A DNA stretch of 64,000 nucleotides, taken from the NCBI RefSeq assembly GCF_036812735.1, contig NZ_CP117523.1, forward strand, positions 3,596,001 through 3,660,000, written 5' to 3'. A program made the position numbers and the translations under genes. The notes below the pieces were generated by a model. It was given only the letters and a program-made list of their open reading frames with translations, did no database searches and was not told the origin of the DNA. Positions 34,382-43,254 of the stretch are shown here, one piece after another (position 1 is the first letter of the stretch; the number at the start of each line of letters is the position of its first letter). Source of the DNA: Terrisporobacter glycolicus ATCC 14880 = DSM 1288 (GTDB lineage: Bacteria; Bacillota; Clostridia; Peptostreptococcales; Peptostreptococcaceae).

Positions 34382-35071
34382 TTATAATCCTAATTTGTTT
34401 TTTAAAGCTTGTAATTCATCATACACTTCAGAATCACTCTCTTTATTATCATCATATCTGCTCATTAAATCTTCTATGCTTTCTTCTTCTTTTGAAGAAT
34501 TTAATTCAGCCATTGCATTAGCTTCATCTAACTGTTTATTTATTTTATCTTCCATTTTATCAAAAGCAGATAAATTTCCTTTGGCTCCATTCACACTTGA
34601 GCCAATCTTATTCAATCTCTCTTGTGTTTTAGCAACTGCTAACTTAGCTTTTAATTGGTCTCTTCTTGAATTTAATTCACCTATATCTTTAACAAGTTTA
34701 TCATGCATGCTTCTCATTTTTGTAGCATTATCCGTAGCTATATCATAAGATTGTTGTAAACTTTGTTGATTTTTAGATAATTGGGTTTTCTTTTCCAAGA
34801 ACAGTTTTGCATCAGATTCATTTCCTGCTATTAAAGCTTTCTCAGCATATTTTTGCATTTTATTTATCTGTTCATTGCATTCATCTAACTCTCTTTTAGC
34901 TCTTTTTTCTTCAGCCATTACAGATGCAGTTTCAGATTTAACTTTTCCCAAATCACATTCTAAATTTCTTAAGTATTGATCAATCATTTTTGATGGATCT
35001 TCTGCCTTATCCAATAATGCATTAATGTTTGAAGACATAATGTCTTTGAATCTTGTTATTATACCTGCCAT
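34382..35071 (-). CDS. pspA: PspA/IM30 family envelope stress protein
   Basis: 229-aa, almost entirely helical: amphipathic N-terminus MAGIITRFKDIMSSNINALL, then coiled coils (DPSKMIDQYLRNLECDLGKV, KMQKYAEKALIAGNESDAKL). PspA/Vipp1 proteins are ESCRT-III-like; they coat stressed membranes and reduce proton leak. First gene of a three-gene operon with two zinc-ribbon proteins. GGAGGG site. The promoter was not identified. Confidence 0.92.
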   Translation of the reverse strand: MAGIITRFKDIMSSNINALLDKAEDPSKMIDQYLRNLECDLGKVKSETASVMAEEKRAKRELDECNEQINKMQKYAEKALIAGNESDAKLFLEKKTQLSKNQQSLQQSYDIATDNATKMRSMHDKLVKDIGELNSRRDQLKAKLAVAKTQERLNKIGSSVNGAKGNLSAFDKMEDKINKQLDEANAMAELNSSKEEESIEDLMSRYDDNKESDSEVYDELQALKNKLGL

Positions 35072-35210
35072 TTAAAACCCTCCTATTTACAACTCTTTAA
35101 TATATAATAATTATTAAAAATTTTAGTGTAATATACCTACTTTTTTAAATAATATTAATATAAAAAGTATACCATATTACTTATAATTCTTTATAAGTTT
35201 AAACAAAAAA

Positions 35211-35233
35211 GTTGAACTCTATAAGAGTTCAAC
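35211..35233 (-). terminator. Terminator of fhs
   Basis: 10-bp stem GTTGAACTCT / AGAGTTCAAC, 3-nt loop, then TTTTTTG on the minus strand. Confidence 0.85.
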
Positions 35234-35288
35234 CTTAAATATTTGGTTAAAATTATTTTTTAGGATTTTTGTAATAAGCTTATCTAAT

Positions 35289-36965
35289 TTAGAATAATCC
35301 AACTATTACACCATTTTCATCAATGTCTATTCTTTCAGCTGCTGGCATTTTAGGTAATCCTGGCATTTTCATAATATCTCCTGTTAAAGCTATTATAAAT
35401 CCAGCTCCAGCACTTATATTAATTTTTCTAACTGTTATTCTAAAATGTTCTGGCCTTCCTAATTTCGAAGGATCATCTGTTAATGAGTATTGAGTTTTTG
35501 CCATGCATATAGGAAGATTACTAAATCCTAATTTTTCTAAATTAGCAATTTCCTTTTCTGCTTCTTTAGTAAAGTCTACACATTCAGCTCCATATATTTT
35601 AGTAGCTATTTCATTTATTTTTTCTTTTATACTTCTTTCTAGTGAATAAGCATATTCAAAATTATTTTCCTCTTGGCAAAGTCTTACCACTTCTTTAGCA
35701 AGGTCTACTCCACCTTCTCCGCCTTTTGCCCATACTTGTGATAAAACCACATTTACACCTAAATCATTACATCTTTCTTTTACTAAATCAATTTCCTCTT
35801 GACTATCTGTTGGGAATTCATTAATTGCAACAACTGCAGGTAATTTAAATACTTTTGTAATATTTTCCACATGCTTTAATAAATTTGGTAGTCCAGCTTC
35901 TAAGGCTTCTAAATTTGTATCATTTAAGTTAGATTTATCCACACCACCATTATATTTTAAAGCTCTTACAGTAACTACAATTACTACTGCATCTGGTTTT
36001 ATATCTGCCATTCTGCATTTTATATCTAAGAATTTTTCTGCTCCTAAGTCTGCTCCAAATCCACCTTCTGTTACAACGTAATCTGCAAAATTCATAGCCA
36101 TTTTTGTAGCTATTATAGAGTTACATCCATGTGCTATATTAGCAAATGGTCCTCCATGAACAAGCGCTGGTGTTCCTTCTAAAGTTTGAACTAGGTTAGG
36201 CTTTAAAGCATCTTTTAATAAAGCTGCCATCGCTCCATTAGCATTTAATTCTTTAGCTGTTATAGGTAAATTTCCATAAGTATATCCAATAATTATATTT
36301 CCTAACTTTTCTTTTAATTCACTAATATTATTGGCTAAGCAGAAAGCTGCCATAACTTCTGATGCTACAGTTATATCAAATCCGTCTTCCCTAACTATGC
36401 CATCAACTTTTCTCCCCATACCACAAACTATATTTCTTAATTGTCTATCATTCATATCTACACATCTTCTCCAAGTTATAGTTCTTGGATCAATATTTAA
36501 CTTATTACCTTGATGTATGTGGTTGTCTATCATTGCTGCTAATAAATTATTTGCTGCTCCTATTGCGTGAAAATCTCCTGTAAAGTGTAAGTTTATATCT
36601 TCCATTGGTATAACTTGAGCATAACCTCCACCAGCTGCTCCACCTTTTATTCCGAACACAGGCCCTAAGGAAGGTTCTCGTAATGCAACAATTGATATTT
36701 TACCAATTTTTTGTAAACCATCTGCTAAACCTATTGTTGTTGTGGTCTTTCCTTCTCCAGCTGGAGTTGGATTTATTGCTGTAGTTAAAATTAACTTGGC
36801 ATTTTTATCTTTTTTATGTGTTTTTAATAAATTATAGTCAATCTTAGCCTTATATTTCCCATAAAATTCTAATTCATCTTCATTTAAGCCTAATTTTTTA
36901 CCGATTTCTCTAATATGTAGAGGTTTTGATTCCTGCGCTATTTCTATATCTGATTTAAAAGTCAT
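35289..36965 (-). CDS. fhs: Formate-tetrahydrofolate ligase
   Basis: 558 aa, the usual length. ATP-dependent activation of formate to 10-formyl-THF. P-loop [58 protein letters not shown], then [15 protein letters not shown]. It supplies C1 units for purines, formylated Met-tRNA or acetogenic/reductive folate flux; folD in this window provides the next step. GGAGG site; monocistronic. Confidence 0.97.
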   Translation of the reverse strand: MTFKSDIEIAQESKPLHIREIGKKLGLNEDELEFYGKYKAKIDYNLLKTHKKDKNAKLILTTAINPTPAGEGKTTTTIGLADGLQKIGKISIVALREPSLGPVFGIKGGAAGGGYAQVIPMEDINLHFTGDFHAIGAANNLLAAMIDNHIHQGNKLNIDPRTITWRRCVDMNDRQLRNIVCGMGRKVDGIVREDGFDITVASEVMAAFCLANNISELKEKLGNIIIGYTYGNLPITAKELNANGAMAALLKDALKPNLVQTLEGTPALVHGGPFANIAHGCNSIIATKMAMNFADYVVTEGGFGADLGAEKFLDIKCRMADIKPDAVVIVVTVRALKYNGGVDKSNLNDTNLEALEAGLPNLLKHVENITKVFKLPAVVAINEFPTDSQEEIDLVKERCNDLGVNVVLSQVWAKGGEGGVDLAKEVVRLCQEENNFEYAYSLERSIKEKINEIATKIYGAECVDFTKEAEKEIANLEKLGFSNLPICMAKTQYSLTDDPSKLGRPEHFRITVRKINISAGAGFIIALTGDIMKMPGLPKMPAAERIDIDENGVIVGLF

Positions 36966-37221
36966 TACATTTATCCTCCAATATATTACTATTATTTAAC
37001 TATATTATAAAATAATTTGTAAAAATAGTATATATAAAAAACATATTTTATGAACATTTTTTCATTTTTTTGAATTTAAATACGTCATTTTGCAAACTTT
37101 ATTTAATATATATTTTTATTCAATACAGTTTATACCCTTATTTATTCTTTTTTACGCTAAATAATTAAATCTGTTTATACTTTTACTAATAAATTTTATA
37201 CTTTTATATTTTACATATAAA

Positions 37222-37251
37222 AAAGATGTAGGTATTCAAACCTACATCTTT
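37222..37251 (-). terminator. Terminator of the PTS gene
   Basis: 12-bp stem AAAGATGTAGGT / ACCTACATCTTT with 6-nt loop. Confidence 0.8.
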
Positions 37252-37256
37252 ATAAG

Positions 37257-39377
37257 CTATTTAACTGATATCAATTTATCTTTTTCTTTTACTGAACCTT
37301 TAGCTATAGCTTCTACATCTTCATAACTATCTGTATTAGTTACTATTACAGGCGTAACTGTTGGATATCCAGCTTCTTTTATTTTTTCTATATCAAATTC
37401 TACTAAAAGATCTCCTGCCTTAACTTGATCTCCTGCTTTAACATGAGTAGTAAAATGCTTACCATTTAATTTAACAGTATCTAATCCTATGTGTATTAAT
37501 ACTTCTACACCATTGTCAGAAGTTAATCCCACTGCATGTTTTGTATCAAATACTGTTGAAACTACTCCATCCACTGGTGATACTGCTCTACCAACAGCTG
37601 GCTCTATTGCAACACCTTTTCCTAACATACCTTCAGAGAATACTCCGTCTCCGACTTCCTCTAAAGATATTGCATTACCTTCTATAGGTGCCACAATTAT
37701 AGAATTATTTTCAACCTTATCTTCTTTTTTTTCTTCCTTAGTATCTACTACATCTAAGTCTGCTGCAACCTCAAGATTAACACCACTTGCTATAAAATCT
37801 TCTAAGTTTGATTTTATAACTGTAACTCTTGGTCCATATATAACTTGTATTCCATTACCTTTTATTATAACACCTGCTGCTCCACTTGATTTTAGTAAAG
37901 ACTCACTCACTTTAGAAGAATCTTTTACAGTAACACGAAGTCTTGTAGCACAACAGTCTAAATCACTTAAATTATCTCGTCCACCTAAACCTTTTAATAT
38001 CATAGCTGATATCCTATCATCTTGATTTGATGAGTTCGCTGAACTTCCTTCTTTTTTAGCATTTACATCTGCTCTTGTATATAATTTTACTTCTTCTTCG
38101 TCATCATCTCTACCAGGAGTTTTAAAATTAAACTTCTTAATTAAGAAAGTAAATAAGAAATAGTAAACTGCAAAGTATATTAAACCAACCCATATTATAT
38201 TTAACCAATGAGTTTTAGCATTTCCTTGTAACACACCAAATAATGTTAAATCTATTAGACCTCCAGAGAAAGTCATGCCTACTCCAACATTTAGTATATG
38301 CATTATCATATAAGCGGCTCCTGCAAGTACTGAATGTATTACATATAATATTGGAGCAACAAATAAGAATGTGAATTCAATTGGCTCAGTTATACCTGTT
38401 AACATTGCTGTTAATGCTGCTGATAATAATAATCCTCCGACAACTTTACGTTTGTCTGGTTTAGCACATTTATACATTGCAAGTGCTGCACCTGGTAAAC
38501 CAAATATCATAAGTGGGAATTTACCAGACATAAATCTAGTAGCTTCTACACTAAACTGTACAGTAGATGGATCTGCTAGTTGTGCAAAGAATATATTTTG
38601 TGCACCTTCTATTAAGTGTCCTCCTACCATTGCAGTACCACCAACAGCAGTTTGCCAGAATGGTAAGTAGAATACATGATGAAGTCCAAATGGTATTAAG
38701 GCTCTTTCCATAAATCCATATACCCAAGTTCCCGCATATCCTGAGCTTTGTACTATATTACCAACTGAATAAATAGCACTTTGCACATTTGGCCATATAT
38801 AGAACATTAATATCCCAACAAATAAATAAGTTATTGCAGATATAATAGGAACAAATCTTGTTCCACCAAAGAATGATAATACTTGAGGTAACTCAATTTT
38901 GTAGAAACGATTATGTAGAGCTGCTACACCAAGTCCTACTATCATACCTCCAAATACACCCATTTGAAGTGAATTTATACCTAATACACTTGCTGTAGAA
39001 CCAGCTAGCATAGCTTCTGTTCCACCATTAATGTTTATCAGTGCGCCTATAGAAGCATGCATAATTAAGAATGCTATAGCTCCAGATAAAGCAGCTACTT
39101 CTTTTTCTTTTTTAGCCATACCTATTGCAACACCCATTGCAAATAATAATGGTAAATTTGCAAATACAATATCTCCTGCATTACTTAATACTGTTAAGAA
39201 TGCATTTATAGGTGTACCTGGTCCCATAACACCCATTAGACCATAAGCATTTAGCATTGTTTCATTAGTGAATGATCCACCAATTCCTAAAAATAAACCT
39301 GCTACTGGTAAAATAGCTATTGGTAGCATAAACGATCTACCTACACGTTGTAAAACACCAAATATTTTGTCTTTCAT
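37257..39377 (-). CDS. PTS sugar transporter, fused IICBA (glucose/N-acetylglucosamine family)
   Basis: 706 aa in the order IIC-IIB-IIA. IIC (about 1-400): multi-pass domain with LIPFGLHHVFYLPFWQTAVG and LTGITEPIEFTFLFVAPILY. IIB (about 450-530): LSDLDCCATRLRVTVKD, with the phosphorylated Cys. IIA (about 560-695): VVSTVFDTKHAVGLTSDNG and VEVLIHIGLDTVKLNGKHF, containing the active His. It imports and phosphorylates a hexose; glucose, GlcNAc or maltose cannot be separated by eye. It has a sigma-A promoter with a cre-like box just upstream, so carbon-catabolite control is likely. Confidence 0.93.
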   Translation of the reverse strand: MKDKIFGVLQRVGRSFMLPIAILPVAGLFLGIGGSFTNETMLNAYGLMGVMGPGTPINAFLTVLSNAGDIVFANLPLLFAMGVAIGMAKKEKEVAALSGAIAFLIMHASIGALININGGTEAMLAGSTASVLGINSLQMGVFGGMIVGLGVAALHNRFYKIELPQVLSFFGGTRFVPIISAITYLFVGILMFYIWPNVQSAIYSVGNIVQSSGYAGTWVYGFMERALIPFGLHHVFYLPFWQTAVGGTAMVGGHLIEGAQNIFFAQLADPSTVQFSVEATRFMSGKFPLMIFGLPGAALAMYKCAKPDKRKVVGGLLLSAALTAMLTGITEPIEFTFLFVAPILYVIHSVLAGAAYMIMHILNVGVGMTFSGGLIDLTLFGVLQGNAKTHWLNIIWVGLIYFAVYYFLFTFLIKKFNFKTPGRDDDEEEVKLYTRADVNAKKEGSSANSSNQDDRISAMILKGLGGRDNLSDLDCCATRLRVTVKDSSKVSESLLKSSGAAGVIIKGNGIQVIYGPRVTVIKSNLEDFIASGVNLEVAADLDVVDTKEEKKEDKVENNSIIVAPIEGNAISLEEVGDGVFSEGMLGKGVAIEPAVGRAVSPVDGVVSTVFDTKHAVGLTSDNGVEVLIHIGLDTVKLNGKHFTTHVKAGDQVKAGDLLVEFDIEKIKEAGYPTVTPVIVTNTDSYEDVEAIAKGSVKEKDKLISVK

Positions 39378-39455
39378 TAATTTCGGCCTCTCCCTTATTT
39401 AATATTATATAATTTTTTACACAATCATATATAGTTTACCTTAATTTCTATAATG

Positions 39456-39485
39456 ATACTATCATAGCTTGAATAGTCATGTCAA
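39456..39485 (-). promoter_or_regulatory. Sigma-A promoter of the PTS gene
   Basis: Minus-strand TTGACA (39480-39485), 18-bp spacer, TAGTAT (39456-39461). Confidence 0.75.
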
Positions 39486-39493
39486 TATTTTAA

Positions 39494-39507
39494 TGCAACC
39501 GTTTGCA
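39494..39507 (-). promoter_or_regulatory. cre-like (CcpA/LacI-family) operator
   Basis: Minus-strand TGCAAACGGTTGCA fits the cre consensus TGNAANCGNWNNCA and ends 8 bp upstream of the PTS -35. This is a position more typical of activation than of roadblock repression. A dedicated LacI-family repressor is an alternative. Confidence 0.7.
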
Positions 39508-39587
39508 CTATTATTTTTTATATTTATATTTATTTTTTTTTACAATTATATCATATATAATTTACCCAATTTATTTAATTTCAAACA

Positions 39588-39616
39588 AAATAAGTGCCCA
39601 CAATGAGCACTTATTT
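39588..39616 (-). terminator. Terminator of the 251-aa gene
   Basis: AAATAAGTGC / GCACTTATTT stem with 9-nt loop. Confidence 0.75.
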
Positions 39617-39628
39617 ATAATATAATTT

Positions 39629-40384
39629 TTATTTAGACAATAGATCTAACATATCTTCCAGTTCATCATAGGGCATTTTATTTAAAGACATACAATTATA
39701 TAGTAATGTTCCCACTCCTTGAACCTTTATCTTTGACGGATTTATTTGAACAACATCTAGTACTAACTTTCCACTTCCATTTAGTATTGATTTTTGTATC
39801 ATATCCAAAGTATCCTGTAAAATTCCTAATAGTTTATAGTCTCTTATACCTAACTTAGTATAGTCTTCTCTCTGTAATATTGGAATTTGAATAGTCTGTG
39901 AGATTACATACATGTTAATTAATTTAATCTGACAATAAGTTAATTGTCTAGATAATTTTATTAATCTATTGCATTCATCTCTATTTAAATCATTCTTAAA
40001 CATTATATTTCCAAGTAAATATCCATAATATTTTAACTTACTTTCCTCATGTTCGTCTTTAGAAGATATAAGGATTCCATTTATTATCTCTTCAGCAAAA
40101 CATTGGTTGCTTAAATTTTCTCCGAAAAAATCTTCCTCTCTAATAAAGTTATTATTGTCTAGATTTTCTTTTATCATTTCTAATGAATAATATAGTGTAG
40201 TTAATATTTTTTTGCTTTCTTTCGATGTATATATATTTTCATATATGTCATTTATGAAACTTTCATATAGTTTGTCTATTTCAACATTGCAATCTTTGTG
40301 TTGTAATGTATCTAATATATTTTTAATATTATTCATCAATTGTTCATTTGATTCAAACATGCATTTAACTCCTAAATCTCCCAT
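39629..40384 (-). CDS. Protein of unknown function
   Basis: 251-aa soluble, mostly helical protein that I do not recognise (ESNEQLMNNIKNILDTLQHK; LSRQLTYCQIKLINMYVISQ; YKLLGILQDTLDMIQKSILN). The C-terminal part ends in a hydrophobic strand/helix region IKVQGVGTLLYNCMSLNKMP, which resembles the effector ends of some phage- or toxin-associated DUFs, but that is weak. Start at ATG 40384 after AAAGGGGAT; an internal ATG at residue 9 after TTTAGGAG is an alternative. Own terminator. Confidence 0.7.
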   Translation of the reverse strand: MGDLGVKCMFESNEQLMNNIKNILDTLQHKDCNVEIDKLYESFINDIYENIYTSKESKKILTTLYYSLEMIKENLDNNNFIREEDFFGENLSNQCFAEEIINGILISSKDEHEESKLKYYGYLLGNIMFKNDLNRDECNRLIKLSRQLTYCQIKLINMYVISQTIQIPILQREDYTKLGIRDYKLLGILQDTLDMIQKSILNGSGKLVLDVVQINPSKIKVQGVGTLLYNCMSLNKMPYDELEDMLDLLSK

Positions 40385-40461
40385 TTTTCTATCCCCTTTG
40401 AATATATTTTTACAATCTAAACTTAATTTAATTGTAGCAAAAACATATTAATAAACAATAT

Positions 40462-40503
40462 AAAAAGCCTTCTAAAAATCATATTGTTCTTAGAAAGCTT
40501 TTT
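40462..40503 (-). terminator. Terminator of the GGDEF/HD-GYP gene
   Basis: 13-bp stem with one G-T wobble (AAAAAGCCTTCTA; TAGAAAGCTTTTT), adjoining the stop at 40505. Confidence 0.75.
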
Positions 40504-40504
40504 A

Positions 40505-42244
40505 TTATGCACTTCTATTTACATCGTTCATTAACGGTAAAATATTCTTTAAACACTCAGGTTCCTTTTTCTTTATCATATCATTTTGAAGCATATCTAT
40601 AAATTTAGATACTAATTCCACATCAAAATGAGTTCCCGCACATTTTTTCAACTCTATAATTGCTTGATTATAGTCTTTTCTTATATTATAAGGTCTTTTT
40701 GATGTCATAGCATCAAAGCTATCTATTATCGTTAATACTCTAGCTAAATAAGGAATTTCATCTCCTTTTACATTATTAGGATATCCACTTCCATCATATT
40801 TTTCGTGATGATACTTTATTACAGGCACCACAGCATTAAAGGCTTGTATATTACTTACTAAGTCAGCACCTAGAGTTGGATGTTGTTTTAAAACATTAAA
40901 TTCACTTTCAGATAATTTTTCTCTTTTATTTAATAGCTCTTTTGATATTTCTAACTTTCCTATATCATGCAAGTAAGCTGCTAAAAGTAACTCTTTTTTA
41001 GACTGTTCGTCCATATTCAAATACATAGCAAACTTCTTAGCATAAATAACTACTCTTTCTGAATGGCCATAAGTATATTTATCTTTTTTATTTATTTTAT
41101 TTAACATACTAGCAATAGACTCTAATGCCTTTTTATCAATACTACTGTCTATTTCATCTAATATATTATAATATCTTTCCACGCGATTTTTATCAAAAGA
41201 TTTTGCTCTATATAAAGCATTGTCTGCAAGTTCAATTAATTGCTTTTTATTTTTAGCCACCTTTGGATAAGTTGATACACCAATAGACACTGTTATATGC
41301 TTATTAGGTTGAAGTTCTTGACCTGTAAAGTGTGTTTGTTGTATATTTTGACGTATTAATTCTCCTAAATTCAATGCAGCTTCTTCTGTTTGGTTATACA
41401 GAATTATAGCAAATTCTTCTCCACCATAACGGGCAACTACACCTAAATCATCAACAGTATTTCTTAATATTTCACCTAATCTTGTAAGAAGCCAATCTCC
41501 TTTTTGATGTCCATTTATATCATTATAATTTTTAAAATTATCTATATCCATAAATAACAATGAAACTTCTTTATCCTCTTTTTGTGAATTAGTTATGTAT
41601 GTGTCTAATACGTCTTGAAAACTTCTATGGTTTAACAAACCTGTAAGTCCATCCTTTACTGCTAATTCTTTTAATTTTAAATTATAATCATTTTCAATAT
41701 TAATGTATAAAGAAAGAATAAAAGATGTTATTAATAAGGAGCTTACTAATATTATATCCCCTTCAAAATGTCTTGCTGTATCCATATAACTAACTAGAGG
41801 TGTATAATCTACATTTATTAGGTTAAATGCAAGTATTATCAATGATACAGCTACAGTTATAGCAAAACTTATTTCTCTCTTATATTGTATAGAACATATT
41901 AATATTATAATTGTACTGATATATTTAAAAGAGCTATTTGACCCTCCTGTTTTCGACATTAAAATAATAAATAAGCCTAATAATATCAAAACTTCTATTA
42001 CATTGTAAATTGTTGGCATATTAAAGAAACTTTTTTCTGTATCTCCATACATCATTTTTGAACAAAATATCATAAATGGTGCTATACAACAGGCTAAAAC
42101 AATTACAAGAAGTATATTATCCATATCTAGCGCTATATTGTAATAGCTTATAATATTTAAAGTTGCTAATATAATATATAAAAATTTTAACCCAACTAAA
42201 ATTTCTAATATTTTCAATCGTCTTTCATAATCAAATTCGTTCAT
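40505..42244 (-). CDS. Membrane GGDEF plus HD-GYP cyclic-di-GMP protein
   Basis: 579 aa. About six N-terminal membrane helices (residues 15-190), a GGDEF domain (about 200-365) with intact ARYGGEEFAIIL, then an HD-GYP domain (about 385-555) with HSERVVIYAKKF, YLHDIGKLEI and HHEKYDGSGYPNNVKGDEIP. Both active sites look complete, so it could make and break c-di-GMP (or a related dinucleotide) in response to a membrane signal. I see no clear RxxD inhibitory site before GGEEF. AGGTGA site; monocistronic. Confidence 0.92.
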   Translation of the reverse strand: MNEFDYERRLKILEILVGLKFLYIILATLNIISYYNIALDMDNILLVIVLACCIAPFMIFCSKMMYGDTEKSFFNMPTIYNVIEVLILLGLFIILMSKTGGSNSSFKYISTIIILICSIQYKREISFAITVAVSLIILAFNLINVDYTPLVSYMDTARHFEGDIILVSSLLITSFILSLYINIENDYNLKLKELAVKDGLTGLLNHRSFQDVLDTYITNSQKEDKEVSLLFMDIDNFKNYNDINGHQKGDWLLTRLGEILRNTVDDLGVVARYGGEEFAIILYNQTEEAALNLGELIRQNIQQTHFTGQELQPNKHITVSIGVSTYPKVAKNKKQLIELADNALYRAKSFDKNRVERYYNILDEIDSSIDKKALESIASMLNKINKKDKYTYGHSERVVIYAKKFAMYLNMDEQSKKELLLAAYLHDIGKLEISKELLNKREKLSESEFNVLKQHPTLGADLVSNIQAFNAVVPVIKYHHEKYDGSGYPNNVKGDEIPYLARVLTIIDSFDAMTSKRPYNIRKDYNQAIIELKKCAGTHFDVELVSKFIDMLQNDMIKKKEPECLKNILPLMNDVNRSA

Positions 42245-42291
42245 ATGTATTCACCTATATATTAAATAATTACTATAAAAATAACATATCA

Positions 42292-42325
42292 AAAGAACCA
42301 TAAGAATATTTTCCTATGGTCCTTT
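42292..42325 (-). terminator. Possible terminator of the agr operon
   Basis: 15-bp stem with two G-T wobbles (AAAGAACCATAAGAA / TTCCTATGGTCCTTT) just after agrD; the following T-run is weak. Confidence 0.55.
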
Positions 42326-42331
42326 AACCTA

Positions 42332-42439
42332 TTACTCTTCTCTTAAAGATTTTGGAACTTCAGGCTCAAAGAATATTGCAAAACAATATGTACTTGTATT
42401 TTTTGCAATTTTAGTGAAAAAATTCGCTAATACTCCCAT
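42332..42439 (-). CDS. agrD: AgrD autoinducing peptide precursor
   Basis: 35 aa, too short for most gene finders. MGVLANFFTKIAKNTSTYC is an amphipathic leader and FAIFFEPEVPKSLREE the C-terminal charged recognition tail. The layout Cys-x4 followed by xxPxxPK matches AgrD precursors. AgrB would cleave after ring residue five and form a thiolactone from C19 to F23 (ring CFAIF). AAAGGAG ribosome binding site. It starts 58 nt after agrB stops. Confidence 0.88.
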   Translation of the reverse strand: MGVLANFFTKIAKNTSTYCFAIFFEPEVPKSLREE

Positions 42440-42497
42440 CGTTACATCTCCTTTGTAATAATTTTTATATTAACACATACTTCGTTAATATCACAAT

Positions 42498-43148
42498 CTA
42501 AATTTTAAACTTTAATAAAACCTTATCTATAAATAATATAGATTTGCTTCCTACAATTGTTAAGGATAACATTTGCATGTATATACCTAAAGATATACAT
42601 AACACTAATGAATTCAAATTCAAATTTACATTTAACAAATTTAACAATACATTAAATATAAATAATACTATACACACAAAATATATACAAAATGAGTTTT
42701 TTCTTAATTTTTTCCTTATCGCTTCTTTTTTTAATGGTTTATTCTCTGATGGCACAGGACATTTTTTGTATAAAATAATAAAAGAATGAATTAATATAAT
42801 TATATCTATTGAGTATAGCACTCCTAATTTTCCATTTATCAAAAACCTACCTGTTAGAGCAAAAATATATGATAATATTATTCCTGTTATTAAGCATCTA
42901 TTTGGACTTGAACAATGTATCCCTCCAGAGTTTCTTTTCATAAACCCAGCTACTAAAGATATTATAACTATTTGAAATAATGTACTCGTTAAAATTCCAA
43001 ATAAGATAGTTAGTATTGCTGCCATGCATATATGTAAAAATGCAAAAACTCCATATTTTAATACTTCAAACTCATCACTTGACTTATCTTTAGACCCACA
43101 TAATCTAAAGGCAATCTTGTCAGAAAGATTTTCAGTTATACTATTCAT
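42498..43148 (-). CDS. agrB: AgrB, AgrD-processing membrane peptidase
   Basis: 216-aa multi-pass protein. RNSGGIHCSSPNRCLITG carries the catalytic pair His78 and Cys85 (H-x6-C spacing as in staphylococcal AgrB). Hydrophobic helices around residues 35-70, 85-125 and 150-205. It cleaves AgrD and closes its thiolactone. The start ATG overlaps the end of a 37-codon frame by 8 nt. The best SD (GGGGGGAG) is 14 nt away, so translation is probably coupled. No agrC or agrA lies in the window. Confidence 0.92.
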   Translation of the reverse strand: MNSITENLSDKIAFRLCGSKDKSSDEFEVLKYGVFAFLHICMAAILTILFGILTSTLFQIVIISLVAGFMKRNSGGIHCSSPNRCLITGIILSYIFALTGRFLINGKLGVLYSIDIIILIHSFIILYKKCPVPSENKPLKKEAIRKKLRKNSFCIYFVCIVLFIFNVLLNLLNVNLNLNSLVLCISLGIYMQMLSLTIVGSKSILFIDKVLLKFKI

Positions 43149-43254
43149 TATGTTTAACTATACTCCCCCCTTGAAGTTTTTTCATGATAAATTCTATTAC
43201 AAAAGCTAAAAGAACAAGTATTATAAGAGATGGCAATGTATAAAATGCACCCAT
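43141..43254 (-). CDS. 37-aa membrane peptide, likely C-terminal part of the agr sensor-like protein
   Basis: MGAFYTLPSLIILVLLAFVI then EFIMKKLQGGSIVKHNE: one membrane helix and a short basic tail. Its ATG overlaps the stop of the preceding 122-aa gene (TAATG) and its end overlaps the agrB start. The sequence resembles the last helix of AgrC-type sensor domains, so it may be the continuation of the upstream protein in the -1 frame, a separate coupled peptide, or the product of a frameshift mutation or sequencing error. Confidence 0.55.
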   Translation of the reverse strand: MGAFYTLPSLIILVLLAFVIEFIMKKLQGGSIVKHNE

